Assembly (NCBI GenBank): GCA_934695325.1 | Contig: CAKUVD010000013.1 | Span: forward strand, 1 to 61,852 | Source: an uncultured Bacteroidales bacterium | Lineage (GTDB): Bacteria; Bacteroidota; Bacteroidia; Bacteroidales; UBA932 | Length of the DNA: 61,852 bases | Reading direction: 5' to 3' | Shown: positions 17,842 to 28,924 of the stretch, piece by piece | Numbering within the stretch: position 1 is the stretch's first letter | How the letters are laid out: each line of letters begins with the position of its first letter | The notes under the pieces: model-generated | Database searches by the model: none | What the model saw: the letters and a program-made list of their open reading frames with translations, nothing else | What the model was told of the DNA's origin: nothing | Made by a program: the position numbers and the translations under genes

Positions 17842-17857
17842 TGGCACAGTAGTGGAT
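17842..17857 (+). promoter_or_regulatory. Possible sigma-54 promoter of the exporter operon
   Basis: TGGCAC is the -24 half of a sigma-54 promoter; the -12 half is imperfect (GGA in place of TGC). The spacing to the double dyad (56 nt) equals that of copy 2, which supports it. The ATG follows at 17957. Confidence 0.4.
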
Positions 17858-17956
17858 ATCATTCGTCTCGGCACGGGGAATAGACGTCATCCCGTCGCCA
17901 GGAAGCTGTATGAAGGAATCGGACAGCAATAACAAGGACCTGTATAAGGACAGAAG

Positions 17957-20407
17957 ATGAATATATTTAACTACATAGCCTCGACTGTGAGGACATTGCC
18001 TATGAAGGGCAGGCGAAACGCCCTCAAGATATTGACACTCGGAATCGGGCTGTCAGTCGGCCTGGTGCTGACTTCCGAGGTCTGTTTCGAGCAGACATTC
18101 GATGACTTCTATGACGGCGCTGACCGCATATATTATCTGAATGAAGCAGTGGAACTTAACGGCTCCTACCGTGTGTTCTCATCAGTTTCCGGAGGAATGG
18201 CCCCGAAACTGAAGGAATACTTTCCGCAGATAGAGGACGCCACCAGGTTCACCTATATACAATATGAATCCACTGCCGTCCTGGAGGAGTCGGGAAGGCG
18301 CGTGAATGCAGGCCGGGCCTGTCTTGCCGATACCTCTCTGTTCAGGATTCTCGACCGTCCATGTCTCGCCGGAAACATTACCGGCTCGCTGGACATTGAA
18401 GGAAACGTGGTGATTTCATCATCGCTCGCCTCCAAGGTGACATCAGCATTGACCTCGGGCGGAAAGATGAACGAAAGAGCGGCGGCAGCCTCGGTTCTCG
18501 GCCGGAAATTCGCGCTTGCAGGCTACGATGGAGATGTGATGCTGACGATAAGCGGTGTCTATGAGGACTTTCCGCTCAACTCCAGCTATCGTCCGGATAT
18601 TGTGATTGCGATGCCGACCATAGGGCACTATATATGGGACGGCTCCGAGAATATGGTTGGGAACGATAGGTACAAAGGCTTTCTGAAACTGAGAAAGGGA
18701 GTTTCCATAGATGAGATTACAGGCGGAATGCAGGGCTTCAAGGAGAAATATCTCCCTCTGGAGGAGATGCGTGCGGCAGGTTTCGACCCGTATTATCCGG
18801 TAAAGCCTTTTATCAAGTATCATAACGAAGACGAGACGCAGCGTAACATGACACTCGTCCTGGCATTCGTCGCATTCGCCTTGCTGCTGACATCGATGCT
18901 GAACTATCTCCTTATCGTGCTGTCGTCCGCAGCGACCCGCGCCCGTGAGATGGCACTCCGCAAATGTCTGGGAAGCAGCAGAATGGACATCTTCGCTATG
19001 ATGTTCAGCGAGGCTCTGGTCCACACTATGCTCGCCGCCGCTCTCGCCGCAGTCTTGATCCTTGCGTTCAAGTCAATGATAGAGACCCTCCTAGGTGTCA
19101 ATGTCGCCGCCCTGTTCACCGGACGTCCGCTGGCATTGTCCATCGCCGTCATTGTCGTGCTCATTGCGCTGAACAGCATTGTCCCGACAGTCTTCTTCAA
19201 CAGGATTCCTGTGGCGACGGCATTCCGCAACTATCGCTCCGGCAGGCGTCTCTGGAAGCTCGGGCTGCTTGCCGTCGAGTTCGCGGCCGTGGTATTCCTG
19301 GCTGTCGTGATGGGCGTCATCTCTCTGCAATATGACAAGATGATGAATGCCGACCTGGGTTTCAAATATGACAAGGTGGCGATGGTCTCAATGCAGGAGG
19401 CTACCGATGCTCAGAAGAATACGCTTATGAATGAGATACGCGCGATGTCTGATGTCGATGATGCCGCGTTCTCCTACCAGTCGCCGTTCGACGGCTATTC
19501 AGGTGACAATGTAATGGTCCCTGGCGAGGAGCGTCAGCTGTTCAATGTGCGCGATGCCTACTATGTGGATGACCATTTCTTCAATGTGCTTGGAATAAAG
19601 ATCCGTGAGGGAAGCAACTTCGACCCGACTCTGAATGCCGATGCGGAAGTGATTGTGGACAGAAATTTCATCGAGACAATGAAGAAGGCAGCAGGATGGG
19701 ACGAAGTGCTTGGCCGCGAGGTCGAGGTGACGTCACATAACAGTAATGGCCCGACAAGGATATGCGGAGTCATTGACGACATACATACAGGAGGATTTTC
19801 GGTGGAGGAAACCGGGTTCAGTGGCCGTCCTATGGCTATATTCTATTGCAACCCTGAAAGGTCAGCATTATGGTTCTCAAATATCTTCATAAAGTATCAT
19901 AAGATGTCGCCTGAGGTACTGCAGCGCACGGATGAAATCGTGAAGAAGGTCCTTGACGGGCAGGCGTACAAGCTTATGCCTTGCAGCGAGATGTCGGCGA
20001 TGCTTTACGAGGACACGCTGAACACTAGGAACGCGATTCTCGCCGGCGGCATCGTGACCCTCTTCATCGCCCTCATCGGGCTGGTCGGCTATACCATTGA
20101 CGAGGTTCGCAGGCGCAGCAAGGAAATCGCCGTGCGTCGAGTGAATGGCGCCCAGTTCGGGCAGATAAGGTCAATGTTCTTGCGCGATGTTATGGCCGTG
20201 GCCATGCCGTCAGTGGCTGTGGGAAGCGTGCTTGCCTACATCGTGGCAGGCAGATGGGAGCATAACTTCAGCATCCAGGCAGGGCTTCCGTGGTGGCTCT
20301 TCGTAGTGGCGACAGTATCAGCGCTCGTCATAGTGGCCGTAGTATCAGATATCTATGTGCTGAAGACAGCAGGCTCCAACCCTGCTGAAAGCATCAAGAC
20401 AGAGTAA
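17957..20407 (+). CDS. ABC transporter permease (MacB/FtsX type)
   Basis: The protein is 816 residues. The start is MNIFNYIASTVRTLPMKGRR, then one membrane helix and a large periplasmic MacB-core region with SYRPDIVIAMPT. Two FtsX-like membrane blocks follow: around residues 295-440 (AFALLLTSMLNYLLIVL with REMALRKCLG) and at the end (ALIGLVGYTIDEVRRRSKEIAVRRVNGA). It is the first gene of an operon with an ABC ATPase and a second permease, and most likely forms part of a mechanotransmission-type exporter. The substrate is unknown. It is expressed from the element at 17748-17857. Confidence 0.9.
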   Translation: MNIFNYIASTVRTLPMKGRRNALKILTLGIGLSVGLVLTSEVCFEQTFDDFYDGADRIYYLNEAVELNGSYRVFSSVSGGMAPKLKEYFPQIEDATRFTYIQYESTAVLEESGRRVNAGRACLADTSLFRILDRPCLAGNITGSLDIEGNVVISSSLASKVTSALTSGGKMNERAAAASVLGRKFALAGYDGDVMLTISGVYEDFPLNSSYRPDIVIAMPTIGHYIWDGSENMVGNDRYKGFLKLRKGVSIDEITGGMQGFKEKYLPLEEMRAAGFDPYYPVKPFIKYHNEDETQRNMTLVLAFVAFALLLTSMLNYLLIVLSSAATRAREMALRKCLGSSRMDIFAMMFSEALVHTMLAAALAAVLILAFKSMIETLLGVNVAALFTGRPLALSIAVIVVLIALNSIVPTVFFNRIPVATAFRNYRSGRRLWKLGLLAVEFAAVVFLAVVMGVISLQYDKMMNADLGFKYDKVAMVSMQEATDAQKNTLMNEIRAMSDVDDAAFSYQSPFDGYSGDNVMVPGEERQLFNVRDAYYVDDHFFNVLGIKIREGSNFDPTLNADAEVIVDRNFIETMKKAAGWDEVLGREVEVTSHNSNGPTRICGVIDDIHTGGFSVEETGFSGRPMAIFYCNPERSALWFSNIFIKYHKMSPEVLQRTDEIVKKVLDGQAYKLMPCSEMSAMLYEDTLNTRNAILAGGIVTLFIALIGLVGYTIDEVRRRSKEIAVRRVNGAQFGQIRSMFLRDVMAVAMPSVAVGSVLAYIVAGRWEHNFSIQAGLPWWLFVVATVSALVIVAVVSDIYVLKTAGSNPAESIKTE

Positions 20408-20438
20408 AGAATATAGACAATAAAAAACATACAATATT

Positions 20439-21119
20439 ATGATCAAGATTACAAACATCTGCAAGGTCTTCAGGACCGAGGAAATCGAGACAGTCGCTCT
20501 CGACAATGTATCATTCGAAATCAAGGACGGCGAATTCGTCTCCATTATGGGCCCGTCAGGATGCGGAAAATCCACGCTCCTTAACATCCTCGGCCTGCTG
20601 GACAATCCTACATCCGGCAGCTACCAGCTTCTCGGACAGGAAGTTGCGCAGCTCAAGGAAAAGGAGCGCACCAAGTTCCGCAAGGGAAACATCGGCTTCG
20701 TGTTCCAGAGCTTCAACCTTATCGACGAGCTCAATGTCTACGAGAACATTGAACTTCCACTAAGATATATGGACTTCAGCGCAGCCGAGCGCAAGGAGAA
20801 GGTCGAGGCGGTGATGGCACGTATGAACATCAGCCACCGGGCAAAGCATTTCCCGCAGCAGCTCTCCGGAGGTCAGCAGCAGCGCGTCGCCATCGCCCGC
20901 GCCGTAGTCGCCAACCCTAAACTGATACTCGCCGATGAGCCTACCGGAAACCTCGACTCCAAGAACGGCAAGGAAGTTATGGACCTGCTCTGCGAACTTA
21001 ACCGCGAGGGCACGACCATCGTGATGGTGACCCACTCCCAAAAGGATGCGGCAATGGCGCAGCGCACCATCGACCTGTTCGACGGGCATATTGTCAGCGA
21101 TGTAAAAAACGAACTGTAA
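20439..21119 (+). CDS. ABC transporter ATP-binding protein (MacB/LolD type)
   Basis: The protein is 226 residues with Walker A MGPSGCGKSTLL, Q-loop FVFQSFNLIDEL, signature LSGGQQQRVAIARA, Walker B LILADEPTGNLD and an H-loop MVTHS. This set is typical of ATPases that serve FtsX-type permeases. It sits 31 nt after the first permease and 3 nt before the second, so the three products likely assemble as one exporter. The third permease at 34543 has no ATPase of its own and may share this one. Confidence 0.95.
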   Translation: MIKITNICKVFRTEEIETVALDNVSFEIKDGEFVSIMGPSGCGKSTLLNILGLLDNPTSGSYQLLGQEVAQLKEKERTKFRKGNIGFVFQSFNLIDELNVYENIELPLRYMDFSAAERKEKVEAVMARMNISHRAKHFPQQLSGGQQQRVAIARAVVANPKLILADEPTGNLDSKNGKEVMDLLCELNREGTTIVMVTHSQKDAAMAQRTIDLFDGHIVSDVKNEL

Positions 21120-21122
21120 ATA

Positions 21123-23540
21123 ATGAAATATCTTTTTCATAATTTTATTAGCACGTTGAGGCGGTACAGGATGTCGAGCCTGCTGAACATCATCGGTATG
21201 GCTGTGGCATTCTCGGCATTCTACGTGATAATGACGCAGGTCTGCTGGAACTTCAGCTACAACAAGTCTCTGAAGGATGCCGACAGGACATTCGTCATAT
21301 CTCTGCCGTCCCAGTACAACCCGGGCAAATACAATATCTGGGTATGCAGACCGCTGGCTGAAGCTATGGTATCAGGATCTTCTTCAGTGGAGTCCGGCGG
21401 GCTGTATGAAACCTTCAAGTCAGATAAGGAGTCTCTCTGCTGGACAAGAAAAGACGGTGTTCCCGTCAAGATGCACCTGGACTTGAGCCAATTCTCTTCA
21501 GGAAGCATCAAAGCATTGAATTTCAGCGCCGTAGAAGGATCTATGGACGGCCTCTCCAAGCCTGGGACTATCGCTTTGTCTGAATCCTTTGCGAAGAAGA
21601 ACAGACTGACGATAGGTGACCGGATCTCGTGGCAGGACCCGGAAGGCGAACAGAATGCCCAGGAGATTGTCGCGATCTATGCTGATTTCCCCGAGAACTC
21701 TGACCTGGGAATGACCAATGCCATATATGACATAAAGGACAATGGCATAGATGACAATTCCGAATGGTCATACAACTATATCGTCAAGCTATATGACAAG
21801 TCGCTGAAAGAGGAGTTCGAGAAGGACTGCGACAAGTTTGTAAGAGAATATATAGAGAAATTATATGACGGCAGCGGCGCAGATGAAGCCGAACTTGACG
21901 AAATCAGCAGCGGGGTAAAAGTCAAGCTTGTATCTCTTTCGGACATTTTTTACTCGCAGGAACTTGACGGGACGCCCGGACGCAGAGGCAACAAGACCAC
22001 GGATATGACTCTGCTTGCAGTGGCGATACTCACCATCCTCATCGCCCTGATAAACTTCGTCAATTTCTTCTTCGCACTGGTTCCCGCACGTCTTCGCTCC
22101 GTGAATACATACAAGATTTTCGGGGTATCGCGTACTGCATTGGTCCTTAACTTTATATTTGAGTCGGTCGGACTCGTCGTGATTGCACTTGCACTGTCCG
22201 CATTGGCAGTACTCCTGTTTATGCGCACCTCGGCCGCCGGAATCCTGACGGCACCGGTGTGGGGCAATGCCCTCGTGCTCTGGATGACTATCGGGGCTGC
22301 GGTCGTGACAGCAGTCGTGGGCAGCATATATCCTGCGCTCTACATAACCTCATTCCAGCCGGCTCTCGTGCTGAAAGGCTCGTTCAGCGGCTCCGCTGCC
22401 GGGAGAAGTCTGCGCAACACACTGATTTGCTTTCAGTTCGTTATTTCTATGTCGCTCATCATCTGTGCCATGTTCATCAGAATGCAGCACACATATATGA
22501 TGAACTACGATATGGGATTCGACAAGTCACATCTGCTCAGCGGAAAGATGCCTTACGGACTTTGCTGGTACGGCTCGCAGAACGAGGCGTTCGAGGACAA
22601 GCTCCGCAGCAACCCTGACATCCTGGACATCACATGGGCTGACGGCAAGATTGTGAACACATCCAGAATGGGCTGGGGACGGGATTACAAGGGTGAAAGC
22701 ATAAACTTCCAGTGCTATCCGGTCGCATACAACTTCCTGAGTTTTATGGGAATCGATATAGTAAAAGGACGTAATTTCACGAAGTCTGACGAGCTTTCAG
22801 ATGGCGGCACGATGATATTCAATGAGCAGGCACAGAAGGAATTCGACATTGACCTGGAGACCCCTGCACCCGGGCACGTGGACGGCAGCATAACAGCCGG
22901 AATCTGCAAGGACTTCAACTTCAAGCCTCTGCAGTACGGTCGCGACGCCTTTGCATTCTATGTGTTCGGAAAGAACAGATGGCGTAGAGGCCTTCAGCAG
23001 ATTTATGTCAGGACCGCGCCGGGGGCTGATGTCCGTGCCGTGATAAAGTTCATCCTTGACACGGTTAAGGAGATGCGTCCGGATGTGGATCCGGAGCTGT
23101 ACTACATTGACTTCTTCGAACAGGAGCTCGGCGCCCAGTATAAGCAGGAAAGCCGCTTGTCAATGCTCATAAGCATATTCACAATGATAGCGATAATCAT
23201 CTCGCTGATGGGAGTCTTCGGCCTGGTGCTGTTCGACACTCAGCACAGAAGCCGCGAGATTGCAGTGAGACGTGTGATGGGCGGAAGCATCGGCGACATC
23301 ATCAGGATGTTCAATGCCAAGTATATACGCATTGTCCTGGCCGGTTTTGTCATCGCCGCTCCGCTGAGCTGGTGGATTGTCCGCCGCTACTTTGCCGGGT
23401 TTGCATATCATACTGCCATAAGCTGGTGGGTATTCGCAGTCGCATTGCTGATTGTGCTCGCAATCACTGTGCTTATCGTGACACTCCGAAGTTTGAAGGC
23501 CGCCACATCGAACCCTGTAGAGCAACTGAAGAACGATTAG
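21123..23540 (+). CDS. ABC transporter permease (MacB/FtsX type)
   Basis: The protein is 805 residues. It starts with YLFHNFISTLRRYRMSSLL and a membrane helix (NIIGMAVAFSAFYVIM), then a periplasmic domain. Membrane helices near residues 290-430 and a second N-terminal-like helix (LICFQFVISMSLIICAMFI) follow. The terminal FtsX block reads LISIFTMIAIIISLMGVFG with REIAVRRVMGGS and ends in SNPVEQLKND. The C-terminal SNPVE/SNPAE signature is shared with the first permease. A strong terminator follows at 23563, closing this part of the operon. Confidence 0.9.
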   Translation: MKYLFHNFISTLRRYRMSSLLNIIGMAVAFSAFYVIMTQVCWNFSYNKSLKDADRTFVISLPSQYNPGKYNIWVCRPLAEAMVSGSSSVESGGLYETFKSDKESLCWTRKDGVPVKMHLDLSQFSSGSIKALNFSAVEGSMDGLSKPGTIALSESFAKKNRLTIGDRISWQDPEGEQNAQEIVAIYADFPENSDLGMTNAIYDIKDNGIDDNSEWSYNYIVKLYDKSLKEEFEKDCDKFVREYIEKLYDGSGADEAELDEISSGVKVKLVSLSDIFYSQELDGTPGRRGNKTTDMTLLAVAILTILIALINFVNFFFALVPARLRSVNTYKIFGVSRTALVLNFIFESVGLVVIALALSALAVLLFMRTSAAGILTAPVWGNALVLWMTIGAAVVTAVVGSIYPALYITSFQPALVLKGSFSGSAAGRSLRNTLICFQFVISMSLIICAMFIRMQHTYMMNYDMGFDKSHLLSGKMPYGLCWYGSQNEAFEDKLRSNPDILDITWADGKIVNTSRMGWGRDYKGESINFQCYPVAYNFLSFMGIDIVKGRNFTKSDELSDGGTMIFNEQAQKEFDIDLETPAPGHVDGSITAGICKDFNFKPLQYGRDAFAFYVFGKNRWRRGLQQIYVRTAPGADVRAVIKFILDTVKEMRPDVDPELYYIDFFEQELGAQYKQESRLSMLISIFTMIAIIISLMGVFGLVLFDTQHRSREIAVRRVMGGSIGDIIRMFNAKYIRIVLAGFVIAAPLSWWIVRRYFAGFAYHTAISWWVFAVALLIVLAITVLIVTLRSLKAATSNPVEQLKND

Positions 23541-23562
23541 TTTAACATAGATATTTTTTGTC

Positions 23563-23600
23563 GCCGCGCCCAGCCTGTGAAGGTCCGGCGCGGCTTTTTT
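23563..23600 (+). terminator. Rho-independent terminator after the permease genes
   Basis: GCCGCGCC (23563-23570) pairs with GGCGCGGC (23587-23594), followed by six T. The downstream regulator gene therefore has its own promoter, whose -33 box overlaps the T run. Confidence 0.85.
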
Positions 23601-23629
23601 GTTTCTATGGCCGAAAAAACGTATTTTTG
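23598..23629 (+). promoter_or_regulatory. Promoter of the NtrC-like regulator gene
   Basis: TTTG (23598-23601), a 20-nt spacer and TATTTTTG (23622-23629) match the Bacteroidetes consensus. The ATG follows at 23648. It lies directly behind the terminator, so regulator and kinase can be made without the exporter. Confidence 0.6.
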
Positions 23630-23647
23630 TATCAAACGAATGTGACA

Positions 23648-24978
<1,331 letters not shown>

Positions 24979-24982
<4 letters not shown>

Positions 24983-26208
24983 GCCTTCTTGTGACAGCGG
25001 CATTGACAGAACCCGGCATAATTGCGCTGGGGATGGCCGTCGTCGCAGCATTGACCTGCCTTGTGACGAAAGCCCTGGTCCGGCGAAAGATTATCAGTAA
25101 GATAGATTTTATGTCGGATGCGCTGGACAGCGGCGAATCTGCGTTCCGTTATTCCGAGCGGATGTGGGCCGACCGTAGGCTGAACCGCTCGCTGAACCGC
25201 CTTCGGTCGATTTTCGAGGCTGAAAAGAACGATATCCGCGAGCGCGAAAGATATTTCGGGGCAATGCTGGACCACGTCCGGAGCGGCGTCATTGTCCTGG
25301 ACGGGGAACGGATTGACTACTCCAACACTGTCGCCAGGGGGCTGTTGGGAGTAGCCGACATCTCTTCTATGCGGCAGGTGGAGCGCATCTCCCCGGAACT
25401 GGCGGATGCTTTCCGCAATGCGTCAGAGACAGAGTCCAGGGCATCTCTGACATCGGAGCGAGGAGAGGTGCAACTATCCATAAGTTCTTGTCCTGCAATG
25501 CTCCACGCAAAGAATGTCCGCATCGTCACTTTCAATGACATCACGCACGAGATGGAGAACAATGAGACCGAGTCCTGGACCCGCCTCATCCGTGTGCTGA
25601 CGCACGAGATAATGAATACTGTCACGCCTATCGCCACGCTCAGTTCCGCATTGTCGCAGAACCTGGAAGGCTACGACGAGGACGATATCCGCTCCGCTCT
25701 GGGAACCATAGCCTCGTCCTCCGAAGGACTCATCAGTTTCGTGCAGTCATACCGCTCGCTGACGCATATCTCCGCTCCTGTGCGCAAGGCGTTCTATTTC
25801 AGGGATCTGGCCAATGATTCCGTCACTATCGCCAAGGCTAACTGGCCTTCTGTCAATGTCTCGTATCGTGAACTGTCCGATGACGTGATTCTCTATGCCG
25901 ACTATGGGCAGGTGTCTCAGGTCCTGAACAATCTTGTAAAGAATGCCGTGCAGGCTGGGGCGTCAAATGTCAGCATAACGGCTTCCATAGACAAGCGCGA
26001 CAAGGTGGTCATAGATGTGGCAAATGACGGAGAGCCGATAAGCAAGGCCAGCCAGGAGCAGATATTCGTTCCGTTCTTCACGACGAAAGGCTCGTCCGGA
26101 ACCGGTGTCGGACTGAGCCTCTGTCGCCAGATGATCCGCCTGAACGGCGGCACCATCAAACTCTCGTCAAGTAATCCTGATTCGACTGTATTTACGATTG
26201 TATTGTAG
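24979..26208 (+). CDS. Sensor histidine kinase (NtrB-like) partner
   Basis: The protein is 409 residues. One N-terminal membrane segment (about residues 10-32) is followed by a coiled stretch, a PAS-like domain (YFGAMLDHVRSGVIVLDGER), phosphorylation-site helix VLTHEIMNTVTPI (His), and an ATPase domain with NNLVKNAVQAG (N box), NDGEPI and FFTTKGSSGTGVGLSLC. No sizeable periplasmic loop is seen, so the signal is probably sensed in or at the membrane. It is translationally coupled to the regulator gene (ATGA overlap at 24979-24982). Confidence 0.92.
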
Positions 26209-26214
26209 GAAGTT

Positions 26215-27081
26215 CTACTTCACGACACCGTCAGAGGAAATTCTTACCTTTATCTCTGAGTCTCCCTTCTCAAGCTCTATCACATACCAGCTTCCGGAAG
26301 GCGTATCGACATACTCTGCATCGTCGATTCTCCAAGACGGATAGTCAGCATTGATCCTATCGGTCACAGCTGTCGGCAATTCAGACTTGCGGACGTCCCA
26401 TTCGGTGCGGATCCACGTCCTGTCAATGCTGAAGTACACGTCTTTTCCTTTTCTCTCGTGCACGATTTCCACTTCTATCGCATTGTCATCATATTCTATA
26501 TCCATTATGACTGCGCCAGGATATTTTGTGCCGACCAGATTCCTTATTTCTGATTCGATGTCTGAAGGAAGGTAGTCTTCGTAGTCATAATCAGGGTCTT
26601 CGTCCAGGACTGCCTTTATGATGACCCCGTCTGCGGAGAAGTAGATGTCCGCCTCTTTTTCGACGTTCCCGGAGCGAGTCTCGACTTCAATGACATAGAT
26701 GATTTCCATTCCCGCTCTCTCGAGTCTGTCGATGTCATCTATTCTCCAGTTTGCGTACTCGCTGGAAGAGAATGCTTTCTTGACTGCCTCCGGCAGCATT
26801 TCATACGTTATCTCGCTTTCTGTCATACACCATTTGCCGGTACTGCTGAACCACGCGGCGTAGTCGTGTCCGGACGATGCTGAGCGTGTTGCCGGCATAT
26901 TGAATTTGGCGACGAAGTAGCCGTTCTTAGAAGTCCATTCCACATCCGTGGCGGCTGGATAGCGCTCTGTTAGTCCAGCTTTTGCCGAAGCGTTGATACC
27001 GTCGTTGTCTGCTGTGGCTTTATTGCAGCCTGCAAGTGTCATCAGGCAGATGCACATTGCTGTAATAAAAAAGTTCTTCAT
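26215..27081 (-). CDS. PepSY-like periplasmic lipoprotein with repeated domains
   Basis: The protein is 288 residues from MKNFFITAMCICLMTLAGCN (ATG 27081), with a lipobox LAGC. About three repeats follow, each with a W-[RD]-x-D or V-E-W strand, long acidic beta stretches and a phrase such as VYFSIDRTWI or IYFSADGVIIKA. These are typical of the PepSY-like family (DUF2874) of Bacteroidales. It is encoded downstream of a smaller PepSY-like gene and the OmpR-type two-component pair. It is therefore likely part of their regulon or a periplasmic inhibitor or modulator. The exact activity is unknown. Confidence 0.75.
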   Translation of the reverse strand: MKNFFITAMCICLMTLAGCNKATADNDGINASAKAGLTERYPAATDVEWTSKNGYFVAKFNMPATRSASSGHDYAAWFSSTGKWCMTESEITYEMLPEAVKKAFSSSEYANWRIDDIDRLERAGMEIIYVIEVETRSGNVEKEADIYFSADGVIIKAVLDEDPDYDYEDYLPSDIESEIRNLVGTKYPGAVIMDIEYDDNAIEVEIVHERKGKDVYFSIDRTWIRTEWDVRKSELPTAVTDRINADYPSWRIDDAEYVDTPSGSWYVIELEKGDSEIKVRISSDGVVK

Positions 27082-27148
27082 AATAATATGATTTTTGAAA
27101 GTTGATCTTAAATTCGTGTACCTCAAGAATTTCTCTTGAATGAGGAAC

Positions 27149-27601
27149 TTATCTGTCAATGCCGATGAGGGCTCCTCGGCTGTCGAATTTCAGTTCCAGC
27201 CCATTGTCCAGTTCTGTCTCAACCTCGCTGTCATCACGTTCGGCTTTGGTGATGAATGAATCCGGATACAGTTCATTGATCTTGGCCGTGATTTGTGCAG
27301 GTATTATCCCACTGGGAATTTCCGCACGGTGCCTGTCGATTTCCTTCCATTCTCCGTTCCGGCGGAATTCCAGTTTCGTCCCGTCCGTGAGGAGTATTTC
27401 GTAGGTCATCTTCAGAAAGTCCCTGTCCTGTTTGGCGAAAGCTATCTTTTCTCCAGGAAAATTAGTTCCGATGAATGTCAGGACCTTATCCGGAAGCGTG
27501 TCCGGCTGTACGGCCTTGTCATAGACAAGGTTGGTCAGATAATACCCGGCTGCACCTGCGAGTGCCAAAGCCGCCGTGGCGATTATGATTTTTTTCAGCA
27601 T
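27149..27601 (-). CDS. PepSY-like protein, membrane-anchored
   Basis: The protein is 150 residues. An N-terminal hydrophobic anchor (IIIATAALALAGAAGYYL) is followed by two PepSY-like units: ILLTDGTKLEFRRNGEWKEID, and a second unit with YPDSFITKAERDD and GLELKFDSRGALIGID. It faces the periplasm. It sits between the kinase gene (24 nt upstream) and the larger PepSY-like lipoprotein gene (67 nt downstream), all on the minus strand, so the four genes likely form one operon. Confidence 0.75.
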   Translation of the reverse strand: MLKKIIIATAALALAGAAGYYLTNLVYDKAVQPDTLPDKVLTFIGTNFPGEKIAFAKQDRDFLKMTYEILLTDGTKLEFRRNGEWKEIDRHRAEIPSGIIPAQITAKINELYPDSFITKAERDDSEVETELDNGLELKFDSRGALIGIDR

Positions 27602-27625
27602 TGTATCTTTTTTTGCGAAATTACA

Positions 27626-28924
27626 TTATGATTCTGAAATGAATCTGGAATTATTGAATGACAATCTGAATATATGTATACCATTGATGAACGAATATGA
27701 CAATTCCATTCCGCTTCTGTCTGCGACAGCCTTGGACAAGGCCAGTCCGAGGCCGGTGGAGCCTTCCTTCTTGGATCCTTGGTAGAATCTGTCGAAGATT
27801 CGGGTACCGTCCAATGCAGAATCGCCGCTGTTCGCTATGGTCAATGCTTCCGGGGTCAATGTAATCGTGATTTCGCCGCCTTCCTTGCTGTGTACGAATG
27901 CGTTCTTTATCAGGTTGGAAACGAGTACTGTCGCCAGTGTCTCGTTCATCCGGATATGAACACTTTGAGCCTGGGGCTCCAGGTGGCAGCTGATATCCTT
28001 TCCGGTGAATACCTCAGAGTAGATTTCCTTCTGGTGCATCACAAGGCTGGTAAGATCTACGTCGCTGATTTCAGGGAACTGTCCGTTGTCGATCTTGGTC
28101 ATAAGCAGCAACGTCTTGTTCAGTCTGGAGATATGCCCGATCTCGCGTTTCATCTGTATGAGCTCGCCCATATTCTCCTCGCCGAGAGCATCATTGTCCA
28201 GCATCAAGTCTATACGATTTCCGAGTACGGCGAGAGGTGTCTGCAATTCGTGTGAAGCGTTGCCGATGAACTGTTTCTGATTTTCGAACGCCTCGTCCGA
28301 ACGCTCAACCGCATCCCTTGCCGCCTTTTCCAATTGTCTGAATTCGTCAATGTCGGTATTTACGGAGAGTATGCCGTGAGAATGGCACGGTGTATATGAA
28401 TTGAGCCAGTCCAGAATGGAGTAGAAAGGTTTCATACTTTTCTGGAACACGGCCAATGTAACGACTACTACTGTGAATATCAGGATGATATATAAGGCAA
28501 GCAGCCACCATAGGATGGTTTCTATCAGGTCGTCCTTCTCGAATGTAGGCGTGGATACGATCAGTTCGAAGTATCGTCCTTCCTTGTCACGGAAAATGGT
28601 CTTCAGGAACCTGGCAGGCTCGGTCTCGTCTGTCTCCTGGATGTAGAAGTCGGCGTCATAGTATTCCATACCAGGGTGCGAGTCGGCGTAAGACTCCGCC
28701 ACCTGCGAGATGCTGTAGTGCCCGTCCGTCATAATGTTTGTCACAGGCAGTTCGTGCCCGGACAGTTTCTTGACCATCAGCTGTTCCGCATAGCTTTCCA
28801 GAAGGTCGTCAGCTTCATCGTTGATTTCATCGACCATCACGAAGTAGAAAACCATCGCCCATAGCGCAATGACGGGCATAAGGGCCAGCGACAGCCGGAT
28901 TGCGAGGTTGTCAATCAGTTTCAT
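27626..28924 (-). CDS. Sensor histidine kinase (OmpR-system partner)
   Basis: The protein is 432 residues. Two membrane helices (about residues 9-31 and 138-160) enclose a periplasmic sensor of about 105 residues. Then come the HisKA helix FIGNASHELQTPLAVL (phospho-His) and an ATPase domain with SNLIKNAFVHS, IANSGDSAL and STGLGLALSKAVAD. Its ATG overlaps the stop of the response regulator gene. The periplasmic loop may be read by, or compete with, the PepSY-like proteins encoded downstream. Confidence 0.93.
   Translation of the reverse strand: MKLIDNLAIRLSLALMPVIALWAMVFYFVMVDEINDEADDLLESYAEQLMVKKLSGHELPVTNIMTDGHYSISQVAESYADSHPGMEYYDADFYIQETDETEPARFLKTIFRDKEGRYFELIVSTPTFEKDDLIETILWWLLALYIILIFTVVVVTLAVFQKSMKPFYSILDWLNSYTPCHSHGILSVNTDIDEFRQLEKAARDAVERSDEAFENQKQFIGNASHELQTPLAVLGNRIDLMLDNDALGEENMGELIQMKREIGHISRLNKTLLLMTKIDNGQFPEISDVDLTSLVMHQKEIYSEVFTGKDISCHLEPQAQSVHIRMNETLATVLVSNLIKNAFVHSKEGGEITITLTPEALTIANSGDSALDGTRIFDRFYQGSKKEGSTGLGLALSKAVADRSGMELSYSFINGIHIFRLSFNNSRFISES

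Noticed and set aside
17842..17857. Calling this a full-consensus sigma-54 promoter
   Set aside because: The -24 half is good, but the -12 half reads GGA instead of TGC. It is listed only as possible, on the strength of spacing shared with copy 2.
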